From: an uncultured Clostridia bacterium
Lineage (GTDB): Bacteria; Bacillota; Clostridia; TANB77; CAG-508
DNA: 64,000 nt
Direction of reading: 5' to 3'
Assembly (NCBI GenBank): GCA_934168305.1
Contig: CAKPNF010000001.1
Span: forward strand, 62,001-126,000
Below the pieces are notes generated by a model. That model was not told the DNA's origin and ran no database searches. It saw only the letters and a program-made list of their open reading frames with translations. The position numbers and the translations under genes are program-made. Positions 1-7,431 of this stretch are shown piece by piece (within the stretch, counting starts at the first letter, position 1; the number at the start of each line of letters is the position of its first letter).

Positions 1-1
1 A

Positions 2-526
2 AATGTTATTGATGTAATACAAAAATTAAAAAACAGAAACATTGATATCGTAATGCTTACAGGTGACAATGAAAAAACTGCAGAAATTATTGCAAAAGAA
101 ATTGGGATTGATAAAGTTATTTCAAATGTTACACCAAAAGAAAAATCAGAACAAATAAAAAAATTAAAAGAAAACGGACTTGTAATGATGTGCGGCGATG
201 GAATAAACGACAGTGTTAGCCTTGTAACAGCAGATATTGGTGTATCAGTTTCAAGTGGTACAGATATTGCAATGGATTCTTCACAAGTTATTCTTATGAA
301 TGATAATTTAGAAAAAATAAATGATTTAATTGAAATTAGTAGAAAGACTATAAGAAATATAAAACAAAATTTATTCTGGGCATTTTTCTATAATATTTGC
401 ATGATTCCAATCGCTTGTGGAATTTTACAACCATTAGGGATTACTATGAATCCGATGATAGCAGCATTTGCAATGACGATTAGTAGTTTAACTGTTGTAC
501 TAAATGCTTTGAGGTTGAGAATCTAA
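2..526 (+). CDS. copA: Cu+-exporting P-type ATPase, C-terminal part (cut by window edge)
   Basis: The reading frame is open from base 2, so the start lies outside the window and only about the last 174 residues are seen. The fragment has the end of the P-type ATPase HAD domain (TGDN near base 59, GDGINDS near base 195) and the two last membrane helices. The helices carry YN in 'FFYN' and M..SS in 'AMTISS', the metal-site residues of the P1B-1 copper subgroup, and the frame ends with the usual 'VVLNALRLR' tail. Family knowledge says such proteins pump Cu+ out across the cytoplasmic membrane using ATP. The phosphorylated DKTGT and the N-terminal metal domains lie upstream and cannot be checked. 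Confidence 0.9.
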   Translation, partial: NVIDVIQKLKNRNIDIVMLTGDNEKTAEIIAKEIGIDKVISNVTPKEKSEQIKKLKENGLVMMCGDGINDSVSLVTADIGVSVSSGTDIAMDSSQVILMNDNLEKINDLIEISRKTIRNIKQNLFWAFFYNICMIPIACGILQPLGITMNPMIAAFAMTISSLTVVLNALRLRI

Positions 527-550
527 AAATTTTTTGTAATAATAAAATTA

Positions 551-579
551 TTGAAAATTATATTAAATTATTGTATAAT
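551..579 (+). promoter_or_regulatory. Putative sigma-A promoter for the 705 gene
   Basis: TTGAAA at 551-556 and TATAAT at 574-579 are separated by 17 bases, in the noncoding gap between the copper ATPase and the next gene. The downstream leader is about 125 bases long and holds a weak AGTAAG/CTTACT hairpin. Confidence 0.5.
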
Positions 580-704
580 ATGGTTCATATAGGTAATTGC
601 TTTATTATTACTTATTTCCTTAAATCACTAATTGAGTAAGGAATACTTACTCCTAAGTTTTATCAAATATAACAATTAAACATCTATAAAAGGAGGAAAC
701 ATCT

Positions 705-1325
705 ATGAGTTTATCTGAAAAAAAGTATAAAATTACAGGTCGACATGGTGAGGCACAATTGCTTACTGCCAAAAATCTTTATGAGCGGGTATTAGAGGAC
801 AGTAAATCTGATTATAATTGGATTGCTTCAGCTGCAGAACTTGTTAGAGTATGTAATGAACCAGACTTTCCTGAAATGTATGCAACTAATATCAAAATTA
901 TTATATTAAATTGCTTTGCAAATTTGGAATTACAGCAGGAAAAATGCTATAATTGTAGACGAACTGACACGGAAGTGGTATACTCTTGCTATAATTCTCT
1001 ATCAGAAACAGATGCAGCTATAATCAAAGTAAAAGAAAAATATTTGGCTGCAATTATAGAAGGAATTACAAGATATAGTGGGGATGAAGAACGCTTTCCG
1101 ATTTGTTTTGGACCTGCATATAAAAAAACTTGCGAAGACTGGAAAAAGGCAAAGTTTCATGAGTATGTGTCCGAGACCAAAATTGATTTTAATCAATTAA
1201 GGGAAAAATTAAATACTGATTTTGAAAAGACAATAAAAAAAGCAGAAGAGAATGGAACTTTTGATGAAGATGATAAGTTAGATGGGGAACAGTTGCAATG
1301 GCATATATCTCCTTCGATTAATTAA
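705..1325 (+). CDS. Unknown protein, 206 residues
   Basis: I do not recognise this family. The start is well supported by AAGGAGGA about 8 bases upstream of ATG 705. The product looks soluble: there is no signal peptide or membrane segment. It has five cysteines, including a CYNCR motif near the middle, and an acidic C-terminus. It stands alone, with its own promoter and a strong terminator. Codon use differs from the core genes: it has a CGG arginine codon at 788 ('YERV'), which is almost absent elsewhere in the window. That difference, together with the lack of functional neighbours, suggests it was acquired by transfer. Confidence 0.7.
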   Translation: MSLSEKKYKITGRHGEAQLLTAKNLYERVLEDSKSDYNWIASAAELVRVCNEPDFPEMYATNIKIIILNCFANLELQQEKCYNCRRTDTEVVYSCYNSLSETDAAIIKVKEKYLAAIIEGITRYSGDEERFPICFGPAYKKTCEDWKKAKFHEYVSETKIDFNQLREKLNTDFEKTIKKAEENGTFDEDDKLDGEQLQWHISPSIN

Positions 1326-1375
1326 AAAGAACTTTATTCCTTTTCCAACATATAAGTAAAGAATAAACTCAAAGT

Positions 1376-1410
1376 AGAGTGTTTGGATTACCAAGCACTC
1401 TTTTTTCTTT
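1376..1410 (+). terminator. Rho-independent terminator
   Basis: An 11-base stem (1376-1386 with 1391-1402, one G-U pair) with a 4-base loop is followed directly by a T-rich run. It ends the 705 gene. Confidence 0.85.
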
Positions 1411-1703
1411 TTTTAAAAAATACTCAGTTCAAAAAATTAAAACAAAAAAATGAATGAAAATTGTAATGGAATATTAAGAAGATTTTTTGAATGGCAAGAA
1501 TATAAAATTTTTTTCATAAATGTATAGAAATTTTTTGTAGTTTATTATATAATCGTGTAAAACAATTTTTGCTTTATACGAAAGGAAGAAATTTGTTGCA
1601 ACTGTAACAGAATACAATTACAGAGCATATCTATCAGCTAATAAAAATAAATTATATACATAACTTTAATGTTCTTATGAAAAAAATAAAAGGGAGAAAA
1701 AGA
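1411..1703 (+). other. Noncoding stretch before the serpin-like gene
   Basis: About 290 bases after the terminator hold no convincing gene on either strand. A TATAAT at 1548-1553 with a weak TAGAAA 17 bases upstream could be the promoter. The leader from about 1560 to 1700 shows no clear riboswitch fold by eye. Confidence 0.4.
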
Positions 1704-2804
1704 ATGAAAAATAAAATTTTAAAAATTTTAATAGCAATTTTAATAATAATAGTGATAATTGTATTATCCATATATTATTTTAATAAAAATAAAAAACAAA
1801 ATAGTACAAATAATACTGAATTTACAACCGACATAAATATTGTATCATCTTTAGAAGATAAAATAACAGAAAATACAGCATGGTGTGGAACATTTAATTT
1901 AATATGGAATGATTTAAAAAATGATTTAGCAAAACAAGACATTATATTTACACCTCAATTAGAAATAGTAGAAAATTTAAATAAAGGAACATTTAATACA
2001 TCATGTTTGTCCGAAGACAGCTATTATAAAGTATATGGAAGACCAACACTAGAATTAAAAGAACAAATTGAAAAAGCAATAAAAGAAAAATTTAATGAAA
2101 CAAGTGATATATTAGGAGATTTCAATTGGAATGATAAAAATCCAGAAGATTATTTTTTGTACTCTATGTTAAAAAAAGAATTTGAATTTCCAAAAGTGTT
2201 TTCAAAACTAGAAAATGGTACATTTGGAGATTACGAAAATGTAAGATATTTTGGAATAAATAAATCAACAGATGAAAAGGTAAGGGAACAAGTACAAGTA
2301 TTATATTATAATTCAAAAGAAGATTTTGCGATTAAATTAATAACAAAATCTAATGATGAAGTGATAATATCTAGGGGAAATAATAAAGACACATTTTTAG
2401 ATATATATAATGAAATACAAAGTAATAGTAAAAAATACAATGGAAACAAAGAATTAGGAGAAAAAGATAATGTTCAAATTCCAAATATAAATTTAAACTT
2501 AAAAAATGAATTTAGAGAATTAGAAAACAAACCATTTTTATTTTCAAATGGTAAAGAATATGAAATTGAAAAAGCTTTACAAACAATCAAATTCTCTTTA
2601 GATGAAAAGGGTGGAAAAATTAAAAGTGAAGCAGGAATGATGCTAAAAGAAACTAGTATGGCTCCAACTGAAAAAATAAGAAATTTTATAGTTGATGATA
2701 CATTTTGTCTATTTTTAAAAGAAAAAGGCAAAGATTTACCATATTTTGCAGCCAAAATTTCAGACATATCAAAAATACAAAAGGAAGTAGCAAAAAGTGA
2801 ATAA
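1704..2804 (+). CDS. Membrane-anchored serpin-like protein
   Basis: ATG 1704 is chosen over 1677 because GGGAG sits 7 bases before it and nothing suitable precedes 1677. The 366-residue product has a Lys-rich start, one membrane segment (about residues 5-26) and a long extracellular part. The last 90 residues resemble a serpin C-terminus: a strand plus hinge containing 'FSLDEKGGKIKSEAG', a short loop, then 'FIVDDTFCLFL', which fits most positions of the serpin signature near base 2690. The hinge lacks the alanine run of inhibitory serpins, and the N-terminal half is hard to match. It is therefore probably a divergent, perhaps non-inhibitory serpin acting outside the cell. It could also be a chance resemblance in an unknown clostridial family. 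Confidence 0.55.
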   Translation: MKNKILKILIAILIIIVIIVLSIYYFNKNKKQNSTNNTEFTTDINIVSSLEDKITENTAWCGTFNLIWNDLKNDLAKQDIIFTPQLEIVENLNKGTFNTSCLSEDSYYKVYGRPTLELKEQIEKAIKEKFNETSDILGDFNWNDKNPEDYFLYSMLKKEFEFPKVFSKLENGTFGDYENVRYFGINKSTDEKVREQVQVLYYNSKEDFAIKLITKSNDEVIISRGNNKDTFLDIYNEIQSNSKKYNGNKELGEKDNVQIPNINLNLKNEFRELENKPFLFSNGKEYEIEKALQTIKFSLDEKGGKIKSEAGMMLKETSMAPTEKIRNFIVDDTFCLFLKEKGKDLPYFAAKISDISKIQKEVAKSE

Positions 2805-2825
2805 AAAAATGTAAAAAAAATTATA

Positions 2826-2851
2826 AATGGTAAAATTAAATTACCGTTTTT
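2826..2851 (+). terminator. Rho-independent terminator
   Basis: AATGGTAA (2826-2833) pairs with TTACCGTT (2841-2848) and is followed by T residues. It ends the serpin-like gene. Confidence 0.6.
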
Positions 2852-2929
2852 GGAAAAATAAAAGACACATAATTAAAACTTATGATACAATGTTGGTGTC
2901 GAATCAAACATTGAAAGAAGGTAATAATT

Positions 2930-3325
2930 ATGTGTCAACAAAATAATAACACAAAAAGTAAAAAAGGTAAACACTTAGAATATAGTGAAAGACAATCAAT
3001 AGAAAGGTGGTTTAATAGAGATAAACGTACAAAGGTTGAAATAGCAGAACTTCTAGATAGAACAGAAAAAACGATAAGAAATGAAATAAAAAGAGGATTA
3101 GTAAAAAATTTAACAACAGAATTAATAGAAATATGGGTATATAGTGCAGATGTAGAACAACAAAAATACGAATATTATTTAAGAGCAAAAGGACCAAAAT
3201 TAAAAATAGATAATGATTATGAATTAAAGGAATACGTAGAAAAATCAATAAAAGAAGATAGAAAATCACCAGAAGTAATTGTAAAAAAAATAAAAAAATC
3301 TCTTTACAAAAAAAATCATAAATAG
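2930..3325 (+). pseudogene. IS30-family transposase, N-terminal fragment
   Basis: The 131-residue frame starts after a GAAGG ribosome binding site. It carries the N-terminal helix-turn-helix of IS30 transposases ('YSERQSIERWF', then 'VEIAELLDRTEKTIRNEIKRG'). Family members are usually over 300 residues long with a C-terminal DDE integrase domain. That domain is absent here: the frame stops after 'KKNHK' and AT-rich DNA leads straight into the next gene. It is therefore a dead insertion-sequence remnant. I could not define both terminal inverted repeats. Its position beside the DGR relic fits a region shaped by mobile elements. Confidence 0.8.
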
Positions 3326-3394
3326 TATAATGTAGAAGAAAAATAAGTACATAAAATAAAATTTTATAGCACAAAAGAAATGAGGTAAAAGACT

Positions 3395-4756
3395 ATGAAT
3401 TTCAAAAGAAGAAGTGAAAAAGGTATCACACTTGTGGCATTGGTTATAACAATTATTATTCTTATCATTTTGGCAGGTGTTAGCATAAACGCATTAATTG
3501 GAGAAAATGGTTTAATAGGCAGAGCAAAATTGGCAAAAGGACAATATACTAATGCAACAATAGATGAACAAGAAAAATTAAATGAATTGGAAGCACAACT
3601 TGCAATGGGACAAAAACCAGGACTTCCAGAAATTACTACTGATACAGAAGTAGGAGTACAAGTAAAATTATCAGATAAATGGGCAACAGAAACTGGAAGA
3701 TATATTTCAACTTCAACAGGACTTGAAGTAACATCTGCTACAAAAGTTGCAACTGTATATGCAGTATCAATAGGTGGAGGAGAATGTGTACCTGTACCAT
3801 ATGGATTTTATTATGTAGGAGGAAATCTTGATACTGGTGTAATAATATCAGATAATGAAGCAGATAAATATGATGGAACAACAGATAAAACAACATATGA
3901 ATATACAACAAGTTTAACAGGAAATCAATTTGTATGGATACCTTGTACAACAAATTCAAGTGATACATCAAAAACATTATACACAAAAACATCTTGGGGA
4001 AAACAAAATGCTGAATGGGATACAACAACTCCAAAAGCAGAAGTACAACAAATAGAAAAATATGGTGGATTTTATGTAGGAAGGTATGAAGCAGGACTTG
4101 CAAGTACAATTACAGAATTTACAACAAATCAAAAACATACAGGTTCAAATCAAGTATATAATTTAGATGGAGTTCCACAAAGTAAAGCAGGAGTTGTTCC
4201 TTGGATGTTTATAGATTGGACACATTCAAAAGCAAATGCAGAAAGTATGTATAATAATAACTATGTAAGTAGTGGTTTGATTACAGGAACACAATGGGAT
4301 GTAATATTAAATACATTAATAAATAAAACAGACTTAACAAGTACTGATATGACAAATTCAAGTGCTTGGGGAAATTATATGAATAATTCAATATCATATA
4401 CAGGAAGATTAGCAAGAGTAGATTATGGCACAACAAATTCAAGTGCTTGGACTTTAAAACCATTCGGAACGCTAACTTCAGGAACAACAGCAACTTATAG
4501 TAGTAATAATGGAGATTTATTAACAACAGGTGCAAGTGCAACAACAGAGAAATATCATATATATGATATAGCAGGTAACTTATGGGAGTGGACAGAAGAA
4601 GATTCACATTATGCAACTAGCGGACAGTACCGCGTGCATCGTGGAGGCAGTTACATTTACGCTTCTAGCGATTTTCCTGCGTGCTACCGCGGTTGCGCTT
4701 CTGTTAGCGGCACTTATCATGACATCGGTTTCCGTGCGGTACTTTATATCAAGTAG
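3395..4756 (+). CDS. Prepilin-like surface protein with FGE/C-type-lectin variable domain (DGR target)
   Basis: The 453-residue product begins with a type IV prepilin-like segment: a short basic leader, then 'KGITLVALVITI', with cleavage expected after the glycine and one hydrophobic helix. A charged linker follows, then a domain of the formylglycine-generating-enzyme/C-type lectin fold ('GGFYVGRYEAG', 'DIAGNLWEWTEE', 'RVHRGGSY', 'IGFRAVL'). DGR-diversified proteins commonly use this fold. The last 40 codons are strikingly richer in G and C than the rest and match a second copy at 5526-5641. An avd relic and a reverse transcriptase relic follow directly. I infer that it is a displayed ligand-binding protein whose tail was once diversified. 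It looks intact. Confidence 0.8.
   Translation: MNFKRRSEKGITLVALVITIIILIILAGVSINALIGENGLIGRAKLAKGQYTNATIDEQEKLNELEAQLAMGQKPGLPEITTDTEVGVQVKLSDKWATETGRYISTSTGLEVTSATKVATVYAVSIGGGECVPVPYGFYYVGGNLDTGVIISDNEADKYDGTTDKTTYEYTTSLTGNQFVWIPCTTNSSDTSKTLYTKTSWGKQNAEWDTTTPKAEVQQIEKYGGFYVGRYEAGLASTITEFTTNQKHTGSNQVYNLDGVPQSKAGVVPWMFIDWTHSKANAESMYNNNYVSSGLITGTQWDVILNTLINKTDLTSTDMTNSSAWGNYMNNSISYTGRLARVDYGTTNSSAWTLKPFGTLTSGTTATYSSNNGDLLTTGASATTEKYHIYDIAGNLWEWTEEDSHYATSGQYRVHRGGSYIYASSDFPACYRGCASVSGTYHDIGFRAVLYIK
4631..4743 (+). repeat. Variable region (VR1) of the DGR target gene
   Basis: This 113-base segment at the 3' end of the surface-protein gene is GC-rich against its surroundings and matches 5526-5641. 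Blocks such as GGTTTCCGTGCGGTACT are identical, while differences cluster in codons for likely surface residues (H/I, S/C, Y/D, S/R, F/Y). The shared 17-base end block is where an initiation-of-mutagenic-homing site would be expected. Confidence 0.7.
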
Positions 4757-4804
4757 AACTGAATGCTTAAAAGCGATACGCATAAACATATAGAAAATTA
4801 GAAT

Positions 4805-4832
4805 AAGGGCAGAAATTATGAATTCTGCCCTT
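4805..4832 (+). terminator. Hairpin downstream of VR1 (terminator or DGR hairpin)
   Basis: AAGGGCAGAA (4805-4814) pairs with TTCTGCCCTT (4823-4832) across an 8-base loop. It lies about 60 bases after VR1. It could be a plain terminator, although no long T run follows, or the hairpin that some DGRs need next to the variable region. Confidence 0.6.
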
Positions 4833-4856
4833 AAAGTTTGGAAAGGAAAATAAAAA

Positions 4857-5225
4857 ATGAGCGATAATAAGAAAACGGAGTTGCAACTAATTCCGAAATC
4901 TGAAACATACATACAATATATGATAGATGTAATATTCAAACTACCACGAACAGAAAAATTTAGTATGGGAACAGAATATAAAACATCAATGTATAAAATG
5001 CTTGAAAGTATAATGTTGTTGAGTAAAGTGTCTGATGAGCAGAAATTAAATTTGATAAATCACATAGACGCACAATTAAATACTTAAAGAATCTTGTTAA
5101 GAATAATGTATAAAAATAGATGGATTGATGATAAAAAATTTAAGGTTGCATCAGACCTAATATATGAACTAGGAAAAATAATTGGAGGCTTATTAAAATA
5201 CTATGGCAAAAACAATAAGAAATGA
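4857..5225 (+). pseudogene. avd: DGR accessory protein Avd, broken by an in-frame stop
   Basis: The frame encodes a small helical protein of the Avd family ('SETYIQYMIDVIFKLPRTEKF', then helices to 'NT'). A TAA at 5085-5087 interrupts it after 76 residues. The same frame then continues with a clean family C-terminus ('MYKNRWIDDKKFKVAS', 'LGKIIGGLLKYY') to TGA 5223-5225. A single change of CAA to TAA would explain the break, since a glutamine fits there. Read through, the product would be about 122 residues, close to the known Avd length. Avd normally forms a pentameric barrel that binds the DGR reverse transcriptase. It follows the variable protein and overlaps the RT remnant, as in a classic DGR. 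Confidence 0.8.
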
Positions 5226-5450
5226 ATTTGACAAGAAATTAACTTATGATAATTTAAGAAAAGCACATTTTGAAAGTAGAAAATGCAAAAGACTAAAAAA
5301 AAGATATAATTATGTTTGAACTAAAACAAGAAGATCATATTAGATATTTGTATGAAGAATAAAAAAATGGAACATACAAACATTGGTGGTTACACAACAT
5401 TTTATATTAGAGAGCCAAAATTGAGAAAAATAGAAAAATCTAGGCTATAT
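5203..5450 (+). pseudogene. DGR reverse transcriptase, N-terminal remnant
   Basis: ATG 5203 overlaps the avd end and opens with 'MAKTIRNEFDKKLTYDNL', a typical DGR RT start. The first frame stops at TGA 5317. The family sequence continues in another frame ('FELKQEDHIRYLYEE', stop, 'KNGTYKH') and then a third ('GGYTTFYIREPKLRKIEKSR'). After about 5450 the similarity ends, so the palm domain with the YxDD catalytic motif is deleted. The gene is clearly dead, with several frameshifts plus a large deletion. No functional RT is present in the window, so any remaining diversification would need an enzyme encoded elsewhere. Confidence 0.8.
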
Positions 5451-5525
5451 AAGATATGCAAATGTATATAATCTAGCTAATAAATTATTTTATTAGTTAC
5501 TTATATATGGGATAAATCAATTGCA

Positions 5526-5641
5526 CGCGTGATTCGTGGAGGCTGTTACATAGACGCTTCTAGAGATTACCCTGCGTGCTACCGCAATGGCAATAACACT
5601 GTTAGTTGGACTAGTTATAATATTGGTTTCCGTGCGGTACT
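5526..5641 (+). repeat. Second DGR variable/template-like repeat (VR2)
   Basis: This 116-base GC-rich copy of VR1 would encode 'RVIRGGCYIDASRDYPAC' and end 'IGFRAVL' before TAA 5643-5645. It has one codon more than VR1 and several AAT/AAC codons. Similarity to VR1 begins and ends at the repeat borders, with no gene body upstream. It could be the decayed template repeat or the orphan tail of a second target. Differences from VR1 are not confined to adenines in this copy, which argues against a clean template. Confidence 0.65.
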
Positions 5642-5733
5642 CTAATATTATTCTAGATTATATATTTTAAGGAATATATACAATGAAATATTAGATATTA
5701 AAGAGGTTTATTCCATCCTAGTAAATAGGTAAA

Positions 5734-5922
5734 AATGAAACAGCAGAAGATATGACACAATTTAGAGCATTTTTTAATGAGTGGTTTTTAAGAGATTGTT
5801 CAAAAAAAGTTAAAAATGGTAAAAAGACAAAAGCAAAAGCAGGAAAAGTAATGACAACTTATGCAACTTATGGATATAAGAAAGACCCATTAGATAAAAA
5901 TCATTATATTATTGATATGTAA
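5734..5922 (+). pseudogene. Large serine recombinase fragment
   Basis: A frame of about 62 codons reads 'TQFRAFFNEWFLRD', then 'GYKKDPLDKNHYIID'. This matches the stretch after the catalytic domain in large serine recombinases of clostridial integrative elements (usually 'FRNxxNEWYARDxSKK' and 'GYxKDPxDKxxxxxD'). The N-terminal catalytic serine region and the long C-terminus are missing. It ends exactly where the next variable-protein fragment begins, so it marks a deletion or rearrangement joint. Confidence 0.7.
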
Positions 5923-6470
5923 CAGCAGATGATTTTTTTATAGGAGCAAGAAGAATGGAAACACAATATGGGACATTATGGAAAAAAGCAGAACTTAATG
6001 ACAAATATTTAGATACAACAAAAAATGGAATAGATGCTCATATGGCATTAAATACAGAATGGGGAACAGTAGCATTGCTAACAGACTCAATATTTGGTGT
6101 TGGAACAGCTATATCAGGGGCTGGTGATAGTAAAACTTCAACAGGAAATGAAAGTGGAGTTTATAATTTAGCTAATGAAAAATGCGAATATGTAGCAACA
6201 ATATATGGAGGTAAAACAAATGAGAACAATAAAATTATAGGAAATTATGATTCAAGGTATTATAATAATTATACAAGTCAGACATCAAAACCAGGAGATG
6301 CATTAAATTATACAAATTGGCTAGAATCGAATACACAGAGTTGGATTAGTTTAGGTAATCCTGTTTTTGCGCGTAACGGTTGGGGTTTATTTGGGTATCA
6401 TCCTGTAGATGGACGTGCGGTTATCGACTGTAGTATTCGTGCTGTAGTTGTATGTGGAAGCGAACTCTAA
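5916..6470 (+). pseudogene. C-terminal part of a second variable surface protein
   Basis: The frame is open from 5916, right at the joint with the recombinase fragment ('ADDFFIGARRMETQYG'). An AGGAG sits 8 bases before ATG 5955, so a 171-residue product may still be made. The body resembles the C-terminal half of clostridial prepilin-like FGE-fold proteins ('DAHMALNTEWGTVALL'). The tail reads 'NPVFARNGWGLFGY' to 'SIRAVVV' and is GC-rich, like a DGR variable region of a different subfamily ('P.F.RGG...G.F...SFRAVL'). It lacks the prepilin N-terminus needed for export. I treat it as truncated. Confidence 0.65.
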
Positions 6471-6520
6471 AAAAGTATAGTGAATAAAGCTTCTTTGAGA
6501 ATTACAAATAGAAATTATTA

Positions 6521-6546
6521 AAACTCTCTATTTAGAGAGTTTTTTA
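6521..6546 (+). terminator. Rho-independent terminator
   Basis: AAACTCTCT and AGAGAGTTT form a 9-base stem with a 3-4 base loop followed by T residues. It closes the variable-protein region. Confidence 0.85.
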
Positions 6547-6583
6547 ATATTTATTTAATTGTAATAAAATAATAAAAAAACTC

Positions 6584-6614
6584 TTGACTTGGAGCTAACT
6601 CCAAGTATTATATA
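6584..6614 (+). promoter_or_regulatory. MerR-type promoter/operator
   Basis: TTGACT (6584-6589) and TATATA (6609-6614) are 19 bases apart, the overlong spacing used by MerR-family activators. The spacer holds a near-perfect dyad, ACTTGGAG at 6587-6594 and CTCCAAGT at 6599-6606. The MerR gene at 7432 lies in the operon it would control. Confidence 0.8.
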
Positions 6615-6630
6615 TAATATATAAGGAAAA

Positions 6631-6659
6631 GGAAATTTGGGTCCAGGACTTAAATTCCC
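6631..6659 (+). repeat. Degenerate copy of the GGGGCCAGGAC palindromic repeat in the leader
   Basis: This 29-base element begins GGAAATTT and ends AAATTCCC, so its ends pair, and the loop reads GGGTCCAGGAC. It matches the unit at 34903-34931 at 22 of 29 positions. It lies between the MerR promoter and the ribosome binding site, so it is transcribed in the leader. Confidence 0.5.
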
Positions 6660-6682
6660 GAAAAAATAAGGAGGAATTGAAA

Positions 6683-7429
6683 ATGGAAAAACAAACAGCA
6701 GGGAGAAATCAATTAGGAGAATTTGCACCAAAATTCGCAGAACTAAATGATGATGTATTATTTGGTGAAGTATGGGCAAGAGAAGACAAAATATCAACAA
6801 AAAATAGATGCATGATAACAATAGCAGGATTAATAGGAAAAGGTATGTTAGACAATTCATTTAAATACCACTTAATGAATGCAAAAAAACATGGAATAAC
6901 AAAAGAAGAAATGGCAGAGATAATAACACACTTAGCATTTTATTGTGGATGGCCAAATGCGTGGGCTGCATTTAATATGGCAAAAGAAGTTTATTCAGAA
7001 GATGAAGAAAAAGAAGAACATGGAGGTATGTTTGGTCTTGGAGAATCAAATGTGAACTATGCACAATATTTTATAGGAAATTCATATTTAAAACCATTGA
7101 CTGAGCCTGGAAAATCAAGTATATTTATAGCAAATGTAACTTTTGAACCAGGATGCAGAAACAACTGGCATATTCACCACAGCACAAAAGATGGAGGACA
7201 AATACTAATTTGTGTAGATGGAGAAGGTTGGTATCAAGAAGAAGGAAAACCAGCACAGAGCCTAAAAGAAGGTGACGTTGTTGTAATTCCTGCAAATGTA
7301 AAACATTGGCATGGTGCTAAAAAGAATAGTTGGTTTAGTCATTTGGCATTAGAAGTACCAGGCGATAATACGTCAAATGAATGGTGTGAAAAAGTTACTG
7401 ATGAAGAGTATGAAAAATTGGAGGAATAA
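6683..7429 (+). CDS. Carboxymuconolactone decarboxylase-cupin fusion protein
   Basis: ATG 6683 lies 8 bases after AAGGAGG. A TTG six bases earlier is less likely. Residues 1-110 form an AhpD/CMD-like helical domain ('KNRCMITIAGLIGKGM', 'HLAFYCGWPNAW'). Residues 125-235 form a cupin barrel with metal-binding histidines ('NWHIHHS', 'VVIPANVKHWHG'). Proteins of this design are common in Clostridia, often under MerR control, and are thought to act in detoxification or redox chemistry of small organic molecules. The exact substrate is unknown. The gene leads an operon with the MerR regulator and the DXS-like enzyme. The CMD part has one visible cysteine near the active region, so peroxidase activity is uncertain. 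Confidence 0.85.
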   Translation: MEKQTAGRNQLGEFAPKFAELNDDVLFGEVWAREDKISTKNRCMITIAGLIGKGMLDNSFKYHLMNAKKHGITKEEMAEIITHLAFYCGWPNAWAAFNMAKEVYSEDEEKEEHGGMFGLGESNVNYAQYFIGNSYLKPLTEPGKSSIFIANVTFEPGCRNNWHIHHSTKDGGQILICVDGEGWYQEEGKPAQSLKEGDVVVIPANVKHWHGAKKNSWFSHLALEVPGDNTSNEWCEKVTDEEYEKLEE

Positions 7430-7431
7430 AA

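Noticed and set aside
4805..4832. Hairpin after VR1 as a proven DGR homing hairpin
   Set aside because: It could equally be a terminator, and no equivalent hairpin follows VR2.
4604..4939. Long open frames on the strand opposite the variable protein and avd
   Set aside because: They are opposite-frame shadows of coding DNA. They have no ribosome binding site and give no sensible protein.
5526..5641. VR2 as the active template repeat of VR1
   Set aside because: Several VR1 differences fall on non-adenine positions of this copy and the lengths differ by one codon, so it is not a clean template.
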